From positions 186,001 to 250,000 of the forward strand of contig DASPKU010000007.1 of NCBI GenBank assembly GCA_035627955.1: 64,000 nt of DNA, in the 5' to 3' direction. Positions within the stretch are counted from its first letter, which is position 1; every line of letters begins with the position of its first letter. Position numbers and translations under genes: made by a program. This document shows positions 34,539-42,447 of the stretch, piece after piece. This DNA is from Phycisphaerales bacterium. GTDB lineage: Bacteria; Planctomycetota; Phycisphaerae; Phycisphaerales; UBA1924. The notes under the pieces were generated by a model, which searched no databases, was not told the DNA's origin, and saw nothing but the letters and a program-made list of their open reading frames with translations.

Positions 34539-36622
34539 AGGTGGCGGCCTCCGGTCATTGAAGCTTCGCGCCGGGCGCGGTCGGAGTGGAGGGCCTTGCG
34601 CTCGCGGTACTTGGCGATGGAGACGAATTCGTACCAGGCGAGGAGGCGACACATGACGAAGCCGGCGTAGCCGTCGCGCCAACCCTTCTGGAAGGCGTAG
34701 GCGTAGATGAAGCGGAGGGTGGGGCGGAAGGGCAGGCCGCGAGCCATGCGCTTGAGCCAGCGGCGGCGCTCGATGGGCTCGCCGAAGAGGCGGGCTCGGA
34801 CCGCGCCCTCGTCGCGGGCCTCCATGGCGTGAGCTTCCCAGCTGGTGTAGCGGTTGTGCTTCTCGATCCAGGCGGTGAGGTCGGGGTAGGCGTAGTGGAG
34901 GAACTCGTGCTCCAAGTACCCGGCCTTGCCGGTGGAGAGGACGATGTGCTCGTGCACCTCGTTGTCGCCGCTGCCGGTGTCGCCCAGAGTGCCGATGCGC
35001 TCGTAGCGGCCGACCTTGTGCTTGAGGAGGCGGACGTTCCAGGAGGGGTAGTAGCCGCAGCCGCGGAGCCACTGGCCGAAGAACATGAAGCGGCGGTTGA
35101 CCCAGTAGCCGTCGCCGCAGCCGGCGAGGGCGGGGTCTTTGGGCGTGTACTGGCCGGTGACGACGCGCCGGATCTCGTCGGCGAGCTCGGGGGTCATGTA
35201 CTCGTCGGCGTCGAGGATCATGACCCACTCGTTCTTCCAAGGGATCTTGTCCAGAGCCCAGTTCTTCTTCTTGGGCCATCCGCTGGCGCGGTCGTAGTGG
35301 AACTGGTAGACGTCGGCGCCCATCGCCTGCGAGAGCTCGATGGTGGGGTCGGTGGACTGGCTGTCCACGACGACGAGCTCGGTGGCCCACTGGCAGCGGC
35401 GGAGGCACTCGACGATGTTGCGCTGCTCGTTCTTGACGGGCACGAGGATGGAGACGGGGACGCTCTTGACGGCGGGCCAGGCGCCCGGGGGCATGGCGGT
35501 GGGGTTGAGCTCGCGCTCGAGGGCGTCGGCGCGATGGCGGCGGGGCTCGGCGAGCGGAGGAGCATCGGGCGTCGCGGGCGCGCCGAGGGGCGCGATCGCG
35601 GGTGCGGCGATGGTTGTGGGCGCAGGCGGTGGCGCCGCGGGCGCGTGCGTGGCGACCGTGGGCGTGCTCACCGCGCGCTCGGTGGCCAGAGCGCCCTCCG
35701 GGATTGCAAGGCCGCGGGCGGGCAGCACGGCGGCGTTGCTGGCGGCGGCACTGCGGATTTCCGCGAGCTTGAGGCTGATGAAGACGTCGTAGGTGGAGAG
35801 CAGCAGGCAGAAGCGGAAGCCGTTGACGCCGTCAAGGAAGCCGGCTCGCACGATGTACATGTAGAGGAAGCGCCACAGGCCAGAAACGGGCAGGCGCGGC
35901 AGGACCTTGCGCTTGAGCCAGCGACGCACGGCGATGCCGCGCTCCTTGGCGGCGGGGTCGTCGGGCAGGGGGTTCTGACGTTCGCGGACGAGCTGGCCGG
36001 CCTCGAGGGTGGAGTAGCGGTTGTGCTTGGCGATGAAGTGCTCAAGGCCGCGCCGGTCCTCGTGCAGCATGATGTGCTTGAGGGATGCGGTGGGCCCGTC
36101 GACGATCATGTGCTCGTGGACGTCGCGGTCCTCGTAGCGGGCGCGTCCGCGCTTGAAGAGGCGGAGGTTGTAGCTGGGGAAGTAGCCGCAGTGGCGGATG
36201 GGCTTGCCCAGGAAGTAGGTGAGGCGGTTGACGTAGAAGCCCGACTCGGTGATGTTCGCGGGATCGCGCTGGGCGATGGCGAGCATCTCGTCGCGCAGCT
36301 CGGGCGTGACGCTCTCGTCGCTGTCGAGGATGAAGACCCAGTCGGTCTGGATGGGCAGGTTGTCCAGGGCCCAGTTCTTCTGCGCGGCGTAGCCCAGCCA
36401 GGAGCGCTCGGTGACGGTGGCGCCGGCCTCGCGGGCGATGTCGCGGGTGCGGTCGGTGGAGCCGGAGTCCACGACGTGCACGGCCTCGGCCCACTGAAGC
36501 ACGCTGGCGAGGGCGTGGGGGAGGTTGAGCTCCTCGTTGAAGGTGGGGATGACGACGGTGATGTTGCTGCGGAGGGCGGGCGCGGGGCGCGGGCGAGATG
36601 TGGGCTGAGCGGCAACGGTCAT
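34535..36622 (-). CDS. fused tandem GT2 glycosyltransferase (two catalytic domains)
   Basis: 695 residues from ATG 36622; the ATGA overlaps the upstream stop, and the open frame beyond is a shadow. Domain 1 (about 20-270): ITVVIPTFNEELNLPHALAS, VVDSGSTDRT, FILDSDESVTPELRDEML, GYFPSYNLRLFKRG. A linker rich in Ala/Pro (about 285-360) follows. Domain 2 (about 375-690) repeats the fold: VSILVPVKNEQRNIVECLRR, VVDSQSTDPT, MILDADEYMTPELADEI, GYYPSWNVRLLKHK. The two domains are related (GYxPSxNxRLxK in both), so this is an internal duplication with fusion. Family members act in lipopolysaccharide or exopolysaccharide assembly. Both DxD motifs (DSD, DAD) are intact, so both halves may be active. Confidence 0.88.
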   Translation of the reverse strand: MTVAAQPTSRPRPAPALRSNITVVIPTFNEELNLPHALASVLQWAEAVHVVDSGSTDRTRDIAREAGATVTERSWLGYAAQKNWALDNLPIQTDWVFILDSDESVTPELRDEMLAIAQRDPANITESGFYVNRLTYFLGKPIRHCGYFPSYNLRLFKRGRARYEDRDVHEHMIVDGPTASLKHIMLHEDRRGLEHFIAKHNRYSTLEAGQLVRERQNPLPDDPAAKERGIAVRRWLKRKVLPRLPVSGLWRFLYMYIVRAGFLDGVNGFRFCLLLSTYDVFISLKLAEIRSAAASNAAVLPARGLAIPEGALATERAVSTPTVATHAPAAPPPAPTTIAAPAIAPLGAPATPDAPPLAEPRRHRADALERELNPTAMPPGAWPAVKSVPVSILVPVKNEQRNIVECLRRCQWATELVVVDSQSTDPTIELSQAMGADVYQFHYDRASGWPKKKNWALDKIPWKNEWVMILDADEYMTPELADEIRRVVTGQYTPKDPALAGCGDGYWVNRRFMFFGQWLRGCGYYPSWNVRLLKHKVGRYERIGTLGDTGSGDNEVHEHIVLSTGKAGYLEHEFLHYAYPDLTAWIEKHNRYTSWEAHAMEARDEGAVRARLFGEPIERRRWLKRMARGLPFRPTLRFIYAYAFQKGWRDGYAGFVMCRLLAWYEFVSIAKYRERKALHSDRARREASMTGGRHL

Positions 36623-37902
36623 GGGTGGGCCGCTCCGGTAAGAGCTCGCGCACTGCTGTTTGGCTGCGTGCGGAGGCCGCGCTCGAGGACGTCGCAGAAG
36701 CGGCCCTGGAGACTCTTTTTGCTGAGGGTGGTGGCGACAACCTGCCCCGCGCGCTGGCCCATGTCGGCGAGGCGGTCGCCGGTGGTGGTCGCCATCTCGC
36801 GGAGCACGCGCTCGGCCCCGTCGACGTCGCCGTGGTTGATGTGCCAGCCGATGCGGTGGTTGACGATGAGGTCGGAGACGTGGCTGGGGTTGGGCCCAAG
36901 GAGCAGGATGGGGCGGCTCACGGCCATCGCCCCGTAGACCTTGCACGGGTGCACGATGCCCACAACCTCGTCGCCGATGGAGACCACGTGCACGTCCGCG
37001 GCTGAGAGCGAGTACTTGATCTCGCTGAGGGGCTGGTAGGGCAGGCTGCGGATGTTCGTCACGCCCCTGGCGATGCGGTCGTCCACTTCCTTCTTGCCGC
37101 CGCCGCCGCCGATGAACATGAAGACAACGTTGGGCAGATCCTGCACGCGCTCCGCGGCGTCGAGGAGCGTCGCGAGCGGGTTGGCGGGGCTGTGGTTGCC
37201 CGAGTACATGACCACGAACTTGCCGGCGAGGTTGTGCTTCGCGCGGAAGGGGTTCTGCTCGTGGGGGATGTCGTGGACCTCTTCCTCGTGGGACCAGGGC
37301 GGCATGACGGCGGTCTTGTCCTCGACGGGCACGCCCTTCTTCTTCACGCGCTCGAGCATGAAGCGGTCCATCATGACGATGTCGCTGGAGCGGCGCAGGA
37401 TCATGCGGTTGAAGAAGTCGAACACGCGCACCTGGAGCGAGCCGGGGCGGGCCTTGCCCAGCGCGATCATCTGGTCTGGGTTCAGGTCCATGAGCCAGTA
37501 CTTCACGGGCACGCCCTTGAGGCGGCTGAGCACCGCGCCGGCGAAGCCGCAGAAGGGCGGGCTGGTGGAGACCATGATGCCGGCGACGTTGCGCAGGAAC
37601 AGCGACCGCAGCATCGCCTGGAGCACGAACAGCCACTGGGCGAGCAGGCGGATGGCGATGGACTTCTTGCCGAAGCTGGAGAGGGGCAGGCGGCGGACAT
37701 CGACGCCGTTGAGCATCTCGCGCGAGGGGTATCGCTTGGTGGGGTCGTCGTAGCCGCGGGCGGAGGCGTAGACCACGGCGTGGTAGCCGCGGCGCGACAT
37801 CTCCGCGGCGGCATCGGCGATGTGCTGGCCGACGGAGGCCGGGTCGGGCACGTACACCTGACTGATGATCAGGAAGACCGGTTTGGGGGGGTTGCTGGGC
37901 AC
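36619..37902 (-). CDS. GT4 family glycosyltransferase (WbuB-like)
   Basis: 427 residues; GTG start. The N-terminal Rossmann half shows FLIISQVYVPDPASVGQHIA, YHAVVYASARGYDD and STSPPFCGFAGAVLSRLKGV. The C-terminal half shows VVMYSGNHSPANPLATLLDA, VFMFIGGGGGKKEVDD, SAADVHVVSIGDEVVGIVHP and KVYGAMAVSRPILLLGPN. This resembles WbuB-type transferases of O-antigen or capsule loci. First gene of an operon with the fused GT2 and the acetyltransferase (ATGA and GTGA overlaps). It probably uses a UDP-sugar donor; acceptor unknown. Confidence 0.87.
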   Translation of the reverse strand: MPSNPPKPVFLIISQVYVPDPASVGQHIADAAAEMSRRGYHAVVYASARGYDDPTKRYPSREMLNGVDVRRLPLSSFGKKSIAIRLLAQWLFVLQAMLRSLFLRNVAGIMVSTSPPFCGFAGAVLSRLKGVPVKYWLMDLNPDQMIALGKARPGSLQVRVFDFFNRMILRRSSDIVMMDRFMLERVKKKGVPVEDKTAVMPPWSHEEEVHDIPHEQNPFRAKHNLAGKFVVMYSGNHSPANPLATLLDAAERVQDLPNVVFMFIGGGGGKKEVDDRIARGVTNIRSLPYQPLSEIKYSLSAADVHVVSIGDEVVGIVHPCKVYGAMAVSRPILLLGPNPSHVSDLIVNHRIGWHINHGDVDGAERVLREMATTTGDRLADMGQRAGQVVATTLSKKSLQGRFCDVLERGLRTQPNSSARALTGAAHP

Positions 37903-38017
37903 GTGGGAACAGTGATAGCCGCGGCGACGGGCCGCGGTTCGGGGGGAGGTGATGGTAGTGGGTTATCGGTTATTCCGGGGTGGGGCTTGGGCGAGGGTCG
38001 GGGGATGTGGGCGCGTG

Positions 38018-38041
38018 AAAAACCCCCGGGGTGCGGGGGTT
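38018..38041 (-). terminator. putative intrinsic terminator downstream of the gene at 38070
   Basis: Read on the minus strand: AACCCCC, 7-nt loop, GGGGGTT and then TTT. It lies 29 bp after the stop of the 38070-38477 gene. Confidence 0.6.
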
Positions 38042-38069
38042 GGGGGGGTCCCGTGGTGGCGTGACACCG

Positions 38070-38477
38070 CTATCGGGTAGCACGGTCGGGATCAAAGAGA
38101 GTCACATCGTCGCTCGTGTCCCAGGCGCCATCCGGTCCACGCGATTGGGCCCGGTAGCCATCAGCGGTTCTCCATACACGCACTGGTCGATTCCAACCGT
38201 CCTTGACACGATTGATTTTATGACCGATGTCAGGCAAGGCCGTTACATCAAGCTCGAGCGGGCCTGAGTTCTCAACCAGCTTCGCACGTTCGAGCACGAC
38301 CCTCAGAACGGTGATCGTCATGTCGGGAGCACTGATTGTCGGTCTGAGCCCGACCACTAGCGCGGCAATCGCAGCGGCAATGATCACAGCCGCCGCGGCG
38401 ATGACGCCAGTGCTCTTCACTTCACTCGCCCTTTCCTTGACCCAGTGCAGGACATGCTCACCCAGAGCGGTGAGCAT
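38070..38477 (-). CDS. single-span membrane protein with GspG-like C-terminus
   Basis: 135 residues. One membrane helix (VIAAAAVIIAAAIAALVVGL, about 25-44) and a periplasmic tail. The tail end (DGWNRPVRVWRTADGYRAQS, GPDGAWDTSDDVTLF) resembles the C-terminus of type II secretion major pseudopilin GspG (DPWGNPY...SxGxDGxxGTxDDI), but the prepilin cleavage motif is absent. The coding sequence looks visibly less GC-rich than its neighbours. It ends 29 bp before a putative terminator. Role unknown; perhaps a pseudopilin-like assembly or structural protein. Confidence 0.6.
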   Translation of the reverse strand: MLTALGEHVLHWVKERASEVKSTGVIAAAAVIIAAAIAALVVGLRPTISAPDMTITVLRVVLERAKLVENSGPLELDVTALPDIGHKINRVKDGWNRPVRVWRTADGYRAQSRGPDGAWDTSDDVTLFDPDRATR

Positions 38478-38494
38478 GCCACATGGTCAGCCAC

Positions 38495-39703
38495 TCAGAC
38501 CTCGATCACCATCGCCACCGAGTTGCCGCCGCCGAGGCAGAGGGCGGCGACGCCGCGCTTGCCGCCGGTGCGGTGGAGCTGGTGGATGAGGGTGGTGAGG
38601 ACACGGGCGCCCGAGGCGCCGATGGGGTGGCCCAGGGCCACGCCGCCGCCGCAGATGTTGATGCGCTTCTCGTCGAGGGAGAGGGCCTTGACGTTGCAGA
38701 GGACCTGCGCGGCGAAGGCCTCGTTGATCTCGAAGAGATCGATGTCCTTGGCGGAGAGGCCGGCCTTCTGGAGCACGCCCTCGATGCCCGCGATGGGGGC
38801 CGCGAAGATGTCCTTGGGGGCGACGCCGCTGGTGTGGTAGGCGACCACCCTGGCGATGGGCTTGACGCCCAGCTGCTCGGCCGTGGCCATGGAGGCGACG
38901 ACCACGGCCGCGCCGCCGTCACTGATCTGGCTGGCGTTGCCGGCGGTGATGAACTCGTGGCCGGGGACGGGGCGGAGCTTGGCGAGCACCTCGGCGGTGG
39001 ACTCGGCGCGGACGCCCTCGTCGATGCTGACGCCGTTGCCGGCGTTGTACTTCTTGTCGCCGATCTGCTCGGCGGAAAGGGCAACCGTCTCGCTCTTGAA
39101 GTGGCCGGCCTTCGCGGCCTCGGCGGCGCGCTGGTGGCTCTGGGCGGAGAAGCGGTCCTGGTCGGCGCGGCTGACCTCGTACTTCTTGGCGATGTGGTCG
39201 GCGGCGTTGGTCATGCCCCAGCACTCAAAGGCGCAGCGGAGGCCGTCGTACTGCATGTGGTCTTCGAAGTTCGTGGGGCCGAACTTGACGCCGTCGCGGA
39301 CGCGGGCGAAGTGCGGGGCCGCGGTCATGTTCTCGAAGCCGCCGGCGATGACGAGCTGGTTGTCGCCGGCGCGGATGGACTGCGCGGCGGTCATCACCGC
39401 CTGAAGGCCCGAGCCGCAGACCTTGTTGACGGTCTGGGCGGAGGTGGTGTCGGGGAGGCCGGCCTTGAGGGCGGCCTGGCGGGCGGGGTTCTGGCCCAGG
39501 CCGGCCTGGAGCACGCAGCCCATGATGACCTCATCGACCTGGCCGGACTTGAAGGCGTTGGCGAGGGCGGGGCTGTCGGCCGCGATCCCCTGGATGGCGT
39601 AGGCGCCGAGGTGGGGACTGTGGACCTTGGAGAGGCCGCCGAAGAACTTGCCGATGGGGGTGCGCTTGGCCGCGAGGATGACGGGGGTGGTGTTGGCTGC
39701 CAT
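38495..39703 (-). CDS. acetyl-CoA C-acetyltransferase (thiolase)
   Basis: 402 residues, normal length for the family. It condenses two acetyl-CoA to acetoacetyl-CoA or works in the reverse direction. The active-site Cys is in NKVCGSGLQAVM (about residue 93), the NEAFA loop is present, His lies in GGGVALGHPIGASGAR and the second Cys in LCLGGGNSVA. All catalytic residues are intact. The neighbours do not form a polyhydroxybutyrate or fatty-acid operon, so its pathway cannot be read from context. GGAG of GGGGTCTCC (complement) lies just before the ATG. Confidence 0.93.
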   Translation of the reverse strand: MAANTTPVILAAKRTPIGKFFGGLSKVHSPHLGAYAIQGIAADSPALANAFKSGQVDEVIMGCVLQAGLGQNPARQAALKAGLPDTTSAQTVNKVCGSGLQAVMTAAQSIRAGDNQLVIAGGFENMTAAPHFARVRDGVKFGPTNFEDHMQYDGLRCAFECWGMTNAADHIAKKYEVSRADQDRFSAQSHQRAAEAAKAGHFKSETVALSAEQIGDKKYNAGNGVSIDEGVRAESTAEVLAKLRPVPGHEFITAGNASQISDGGAAVVVASMATAEQLGVKPIARVVAYHTSGVAPKDIFAAPIAGIEGVLQKAGLSAKDIDLFEINEAFAAQVLCNVKALSLDEKRINICGGGVALGHPIGASGARVLTTLIHQLHRTGGKRGVAALCLGGGNSVAMVIEV

Positions 39704-39806
39704 GGGGTCTCCTTCGGGGGGAGTTTAGCGCGCGGGCGTGCGATAGGACTCATGGGAGTCATAGGACTCGTAGGAAGGTGCGGCGGGTTTCACCTATCCT
39801 GCTGCC

Positions 39807-40961
39807 ATGAACGAGCCTGCTCACCGCTTCGGCACCCGCGCTATTCACGCCGGGCAGTCGCCCGACCCCACGACCGGCGCGATCATGACGCCGGTGTACA
39901 TGACCTCGACCTACGTCCAGGACTCCCCCGGGGTGTTCAAGGACGGGTACGACTACTCGCGCTCCAAGAACCCCACGCGCACGGCCCTGGAGGCCAACCT
40001 CGCGTCGCTCGAGGGGGCCAGGCACGGCCTGTGCTTCTCGTCGGGGCTGGGGGCGATGGACTGCGTGCTGCACCTGCTCAAGGCGGGCGACCACATCGTG
40101 CTGAGCGATGACGTGTACGGCGGGTCGTTCCGGCTCATCGACAAGGTGTTCAAGCACCACGGCGTGGAATGCACCCGCGTGGACATGACGAACATGGAGG
40201 CCGCGAAGGCGGCCTTCAAGCCCAGCACCAAGCTGGTGTGGCTGGAGACGCCCAGCAACCCGATGCTGAAGGTGATCGATATCGCGGCGATGGCGAAGAT
40301 GGCCCGGCAGCACGCGGCGCACCTGGTGGTGGATAACACCTTCGCGACGCCTTTCCTGCAGAACCCGCTGGCCCTGGGCGCAGACATCGTGTGCCACAGC
40401 GCGACCAAGTACCTGGGCGGGCACAGCGACCTGGTGGGCGGGGCGCTGATGGTGAGCGACGAGAAGCTGGCGGAGCGGCTGCGCTTCACGCAGAACGCCG
40501 TGGGCGCGGTGCCCAGCCCGATGGACTGCTTCCTGATCCTGCGGAGCACCAAGACGCTGCACGTGCGGATGGAGCGGCACTGCCAGAACGCGATGGAGAT
40601 TGCGAGCTGGCTGAGCAAGCACCCCAAAATCGAGAAGGTGATCTACCCGGGGCTGGCCAGCCACCCGCACCATGAGCTGGCGAAGCGGCAGATGAAGGCC
40701 TTCGGCGGGATGATCTCGGTGGTGCTCAAGGGAGGGCTGTCGGCCGCGAAGAACTTCCTGGAGCGGGTGGAGCTGTTCTCGCTGGCGGAGAGCCTCGGCG
40801 GGGTCGAGAGCCTCATCGAGCACCCGGCGATCATGACCCACGCTTCCATCCCCGCCGACGCGCGGGCCGCCCTGGGGATCGTGGACGGCTTCGTGCGCCT
40901 GAGCGTGGGGATCGAGGATGTGCAGGACCTGATCGGGGATATCGAGGCGGCACTCAAGTAA
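39807..40961 (+). CDS. cystathionine gamma-synthase / gamma-lyase family PLP enzyme
   Basis: 384 residues. Cys/Met metabolism PLP-dependent family: GTRAIHAGQSPDPTTGAIMT, YDYSRSKNPTRTALEANLAS, SSGLGAMDCVLHLLKAGDHI, DNTFATPFLQNPLALGADIV, and the PLP-binding lysine in HSATKYLGGHSD. The C-terminal SLGGVESLIEHPAIMTHASI is typical of both cystathionine gamma-synthase and gamma-lyase; sequence alone does not separate them. It acts in transsulfuration. TATCCT (39795-39800) lies 6 nt before the ATG with no Shine-Dalgarno, consistent with a leaderless transcript. Confidence 0.92.
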   Translation: MNEPAHRFGTRAIHAGQSPDPTTGAIMTPVYMTSTYVQDSPGVFKDGYDYSRSKNPTRTALEANLASLEGARHGLCFSSGLGAMDCVLHLLKAGDHIVLSDDVYGGSFRLIDKVFKHHGVECTRVDMTNMEAAKAAFKPSTKLVWLETPSNPMLKVIDIAAMAKMARQHAAHLVVDNTFATPFLQNPLALGADIVCHSATKYLGGHSDLVGGALMVSDEKLAERLRFTQNAVGAVPSPMDCFLILRSTKTLHVRMERHCQNAMEIASWLSKHPKIEKVIYPGLASHPHHELAKRQMKAFGGMISVVLKGGLSAAKNFLERVELFSLAESLGGVESLIEHPAIMTHASIPADARAALGIVDGFVRLSVGIEDVQDLIGDIEAALK

Positions 40962-40978
40962 TCACCGCGCGGTGAGCC

Positions 40979-42175
40979 TCAGTCCCAGAACACGCGGATG
41001 ACGCCGGCGCCGCCGGCGGCGGCGGGCGGGGTGTTGCTCGCCTCGGCACCGTTGCCGCCCTGACCGGCGCTGATCACCGGGAGCGGCGCGACCGAGGGCG
41101 AGGAGTTGCCGCCGACACCGAGGGGCCCGGGGCCGCAGAAGATCGACGATGGGAAGCCGCCGGCGCAGGCGGGGCCGCGCCCGATACCGCCCATGCCGCC
41201 GACGTTGTTGGCCAGGATGTTGCCGCTGCCCAGGAGCTGCGCGGGCGCGCCCGAAGCGCCCGGCGCGCCGGAGGGCGGGTGCGAGCAGCTGCCGGTGGTG
41301 TTGATGCTCGCGTGGGTCGTGCCCTGCCCGCCGCCGCCGCCGCCGAAGGCCCGCAGCACCACCGTGGCCCCGCGCATGACGGTGGAGTTCTGGCCGGCCT
41401 GCCCGGCGCCCGCGGTTGGGGAGCCGCCCTGGCCGACGACGAGCGTGAGCGTTTCGCCAGGAGTGACATCCAGGATGGCACGGACGTAGGTGCCGGCGGC
41501 CCCGCCGCCCCCCGCGCCGGGGAAGGGGCCGGTGCTTGAGCAGTTGGCCGCGGCGATACCGGGGCCGCGGTTTCCGCCCGCGCCGCCACCGCCGTACATG
41601 TCGACGCCCAGGCGTGTGACGCCGGCAGGGACCACGAACGAGTGCGAGCCGACGGGGAAGGTCTGCGCGTTCGCGGGCGGGAGCGGGGCCCCCATCGTGA
41701 GCGGGTACCAGAACTGGCCGTCGGAGCCCTCGAAGCGGTTGTTGGCCGCGTTGTAGCGGAGGGCGCCGGGCATTGGCGGGGACTGCGCGGGCACGGCGTG
41801 GGCGTACACGGCCTTGGGTGCGGGCGTCAGGCTCTGGCGCGGCGTCATGGTGGTGTAGCCCGTCGCGCTCGCGCAGGTCCCGGCGGCGCCGGGACGGACC
41901 TGGACCTCCAGAAAGGCGTCGCCCACGGTGGGCGCGGTGAGCGGCACGATGACGGTGAACAGGCCGTTGACGACGGGCACGTCGTCGGCGCACACGACGC
42001 CGGAGATGGGGCTGCCGCCGGTCTCGACCCCAAAGAGCGTGAAGCGCACGTCGTAGGCGCCGTTGGCGGGCTGGCCGGCCTCATCCAGCCGTCCCTGGTA
42101 GGTGAAGCTGGTGGACTGGGCCTGCGCCGCGATGAAGCTGAGCAGGAACGCGAAGAGACAGGTGATCGCCCGCAT
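40979..42175 (-). CDS. secreted modular protein 8 (FTYQGRL N-domain, Gly-rich C-domain type C)
   Basis: 398 residues. Signal peptide MRAITCLFAFLLSFIAAQAQ. N-domain as in the array at 1-14 kb: FTYQGRLDEAGQPANGAYDV, FTLFGVETGG, FLEVQVRPGAAG, MTPRQSLTPAPKAVYAH. It then shares MPGALRYNAANNRFEGSDGQ and the Gly-rich C-domain (VDMYGGGGAGGN, VTPGETLTLVVGQGG, end GVIRVFWD) with the protein at 10110. The copy is detached by about 27 kb and inverted relative to the array, yet keeps the same promoter layout (42204-42231). Likely extracellular. Confidence 0.85.
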   Translation of the reverse strand: MRAITCLFAFLLSFIAAQAQSTSFTYQGRLDEAGQPANGAYDVRFTLFGVETGGSPISGVVCADDVPVVNGLFTVIVPLTAPTVGDAFLEVQVRPGAAGTCASATGYTTMTPRQSLTPAPKAVYAHAVPAQSPPMPGALRYNAANNRFEGSDGQFWYPLTMGAPLPPANAQTFPVGSHSFVVPAGVTRLGVDMYGGGGAGGNRGPGIAAANCSSTGPFPGAGGGGAAGTYVRAILDVTPGETLTLVVGQGGSPTAGAGQAGQNSTVMRGATVVLRAFGGGGGGQGTTHASINTTGSCSHPPSGAPGASGAPAQLLGSGNILANNVGGMGGIGRGPACAGGFPSSIFCGPGPLGVGGNSSPSVAPLPVISAGQGGNGAEASNTPPAAAGGAGVIRVFWD

Positions 42176-42203
42176 GGCGGTAGCTCCCTCGGGGTAAAGC
42201 CCC

Positions 42204-42231
42204 AGCCTACCCGCATCTCCCTCTGCTGCAA
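42204..42231 (-). promoter_or_regulatory. sigma70-type promoter of the modular gene at 42175
   Basis: On the minus strand: TTGCAG (42231-42226), 16 bp, TAGGCT (42209-42204), then GAGGGAG before the ATG. The spacing equals that of four genes in the 1-14 kb array. Confidence 0.55.
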
Positions 42232-42447
42232 GGCGATGTGCGGTGATCGGGAGCGCGTCACCTCGCCGACAAGCGGACGCGTGACGCCGACGGCATTTTT
42301 CTCAGACCCGGGCCAACGCGGCCGGGCCGTTGAGGGCTTGTAACCGCAGGCGAGGGAACTGGTTGGATCACCCGCCTCCGAGGGGGATCGGAGCGGCGCG
42401 AGAAGGTTTTCACCGCGCCACCCTCCGGGAGGGGGCACATTCGAGCC

